DNA of 21,598 nt from RGIG6353 sp045590615. GTDB lineage: Bacteria > Bacillota > Clostridia > Oscillospirales > SIG627. Each line of letters starts with the position of its first letter. The stretch's first letter is position 1. The stretch is taken from NCBI GenBank assembly GCA_045590615.1, contig JAZNRH010000038.1, forward strand, positions 1-21,598, written 5' to 3'. A program made the position numbers and the translations under genes. The notes below the pieces were generated by a model that was not told the origin of the DNA, did no database searches, and worked only from the letters and a program-made list of their open reading frames with translations. Positions 20,630 to 21,598 of the stretch are shown one piece after another.

Positions 20630-21598
20630 GTGAAAAAGATTTACAATGATTATTACAGAATATCGGAAAATCAGAAGCTTACGGAAAAAGTTCTGTATAC
20701 CAGAATTGCTACTTCGGTCATCATTATACTGTTTTGTTTATTTGCAATGTCTTTTGCAGCCTACTCTTATTTTGAATCAGATATGCAATCAGACGACAAT
20801 TTTATCAAAACAGGCTATTTCGACATCAAGGTTATAGTCAACAACGTGCTTGTTGAACAAAGCGTAGACACAATCACCGTTGAAGCTGACGACGACAACG
20901 GAAGTACGCAAAAAGAAGTTATTACAAACAATATAACGAAAACCGAGATTGACGTTACCCAAATCGACTCACGCACCTATCATGCGACACTCGGTAAAGG
21001 CGAAAACACCATTACAATTAACCATAATGGCTCAACCGAAACGGGCTTCTGCATCGTTTCTCTGGCAGATGACGAATATATTACCGAGCAGCTTTATGTT
21101 AATGCTAATGAATCGATTACCTTTACCGTCACCACCAACGCTGAACTCGAAATGTTAGTATTAACTCATTGGGGTACGTCAAGCCATTACTACAACTTCA
21201 CAACCTATGGCATAAGATCGAGTAATTTTCTGACAGACGGACAGGAATTCGTCTACGAATTCGAGGTTGAAGAAGAGGAAAAGAACGAAAAGAGTAATAT
21301 CACCAAGGATAATGATAGCGACTCTCCTCTCACTCACACGGTTGTTGAAGGCGATACAATTGATGAAATCGCAACAAAATATGGAGTTAACAAGAATAAT
21401 CTCGCATCCTATAATGACTTGGAGAGTAAATCACTCATCGTAGTAGGTCAGGTACTCAAAATCCCACCTGCCGATTGGTCGGCTGATGAAGAGAATCCCT
21501 CTGACGAAACTCCAACCGAAACTCCAGCCGAGACTCCTACCGAGACGCCTACCGAGACTCCTACCGAGGCTCCGACCGAGGCTCCGACCGGGGCTCCC
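20630..21598 (+). CDS. SipW-type secreted LysM protein with Thr/Pro repeat tail (partial)
   Basis: A reading frame open to the right edge (323 codons seen, no stop). GTG at 20630 follows AAAGGAG (20614-20620). Residues 1-24 are a charged cytoplasmic lead, unusually long for a signal peptide, and 27-45 a membrane helix ending in AAYSYFESD, a SipW-like pattern, followed by a TasA-like strand KTGYFDIKVIVNN. A region of about 150 residues of likely beta structure follows. Residues 235-279 are one LysM domain (HTVVEGDTIDEIATKYGV, then YNDL and VGQVLKIP) that should bind peptidoglycan. From residue 293 the chain turns to ETPT repeats, 12-base tandem units, as a wall-spanning linker. What lies beyond (more LysM domains, or an anchor) is outside the window. 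Confidence 0.85.
   Translation, partial: MKKIYNDYYRISENQKLTEKVLYTRIATSVIIILFCLFAMSFAAYSYFESDMQSDDNFIKTGYFDIKVIVNNVLVEQSVDTITVEADDDNGSTQKEVITNNITKTEIDVTQIDSRTYHATLGKGENTITINHNGSTETGFCIVSLADDEYITEQLYVNANESITFTVTTNAELEMLVLTHWGTSSHYYNFTTYGIRSSNFLTDGQEFVYEFEVEEEEKNEKSNITKDNDSDSPLTHTVVEGDTIDEIATKYGVNKNNLASYNDLESKSLIVVGQVLKIPPADWSADEENPSDETPTETPAETPTETPTETPTEAPTEAPTGAP
21506..21598 (+). repeat. 12-base tandem repeat coding for (TETP)n
   Basis: Units of the type ACTCCTACCGAG, encoding Thr-Pro-Thr-Glu, run at least seven times to the window edge, drifting to GCTCCGACCGAG at the right. Such tracts vary in copy number by slippage and make extended linkers in wall proteins. Confidence 0.85.

Noticed and set aside
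20646..20837. Plus-strand frame of 63 codons near the LysM gene
   Set aside because: It is out of frame with and inside the LysM gene, which has a ribosome binding site and clear domains.
1..21598. CRISPR arrays, tRNA or rRNA genes, insertion sequences, phage genes
   Set aside because: No regularly spaced repeats with unique spacers, no cloverleaf or rRNA sequence, and no transposase, integrase or phage structural protein was found on either strand.

Overview
The window looks like a chromosomal segment of a Gram-positive, low-to-moderate G+C bacterium of the class Clostridia, probably an anaerobic gut-type lineage. This is inferred from strong GGAGG-type ribosome binding sites, a SpoVB-type flippase, a FeoA/FeoB/Cys-rich membrane protein set, an oxygen-sensitive glycyl radical enzyme, SipW/TasA-type secretion genes and an LPXTG-type wall anchor. 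No plasmid, phage, transposase, CRISPR, tRNA or rRNA signal was seen. Species cannot be told from the sequence alone.

Layout. (1) 1-205 is non-coding and rich in inverted repeats. (2) 206-2035 holds a SpoVB-like flippase (minus) divergent from a small three-CxC ferredoxin:thioredoxin reductase-like protein (plus). (3) 2041-5119 is a ferrous iron module: feoA, feoB and a 52-residue Cys-rich membrane protein (minus), divergent from a DtxR-family regulator with an iron-type ligand set. Two copies of a TTAGC-N4-[GT]CTAA-type box lie upstream of feoA and feoB. (4) 5120-5443 is a non-coding stretch of nested inverted repeats. (5) 5444-11979 is one tight operon: ROK regulator, radical SAM activase, glycyl radical enzyme (GRE), FGGY sugar kinase (sedoheptulokinase-like) and a class I mannose-6-phosphate isomerase-like enzyme, behind a consensus promoter with a palindrome between -35 and -10. 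(6) 12045-14801 is a class III aminotransferase and a Gfo/Idh/MocA dehydrogenase, with its own consensus promoter and terminator. (7) 14993-21598 is a surface-fibre locus: a TetR regulator behind a structured leader, two SipW-like signal peptidases, three TasA/CalY/BsaA-like secreted proteins, a sorting-signal protein, and a LysM protein that runs off the right edge.

Two blocks are the most interesting. The GRE operon couples a glycyl radical enzyme of unusual active-site sequence (GCQEP, RIHGTF) to sugar-handling enzymes and a ROK regulator. It has none of the aldehyde dehydrogenase or microcompartment genes usual for diol or choline GREs, so it may be an uncharacterised anaerobic sugar or polyol pathway. 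The SipW/TasA locus encodes two unlike peptidases, several substrates and two anchoring modes (covalent sorting signal and LysM), and suggests a multi-component matrix or pilus-like fibre related to TasA of Bacillus and BsaA of Clostridium perfringens.

A recurring hairpin with GGCTGTAAA arms ends or separates several units (2041, 5151, 13520, 14762). All family assignments are by reading motifs in the translated sequence; no database search was run.
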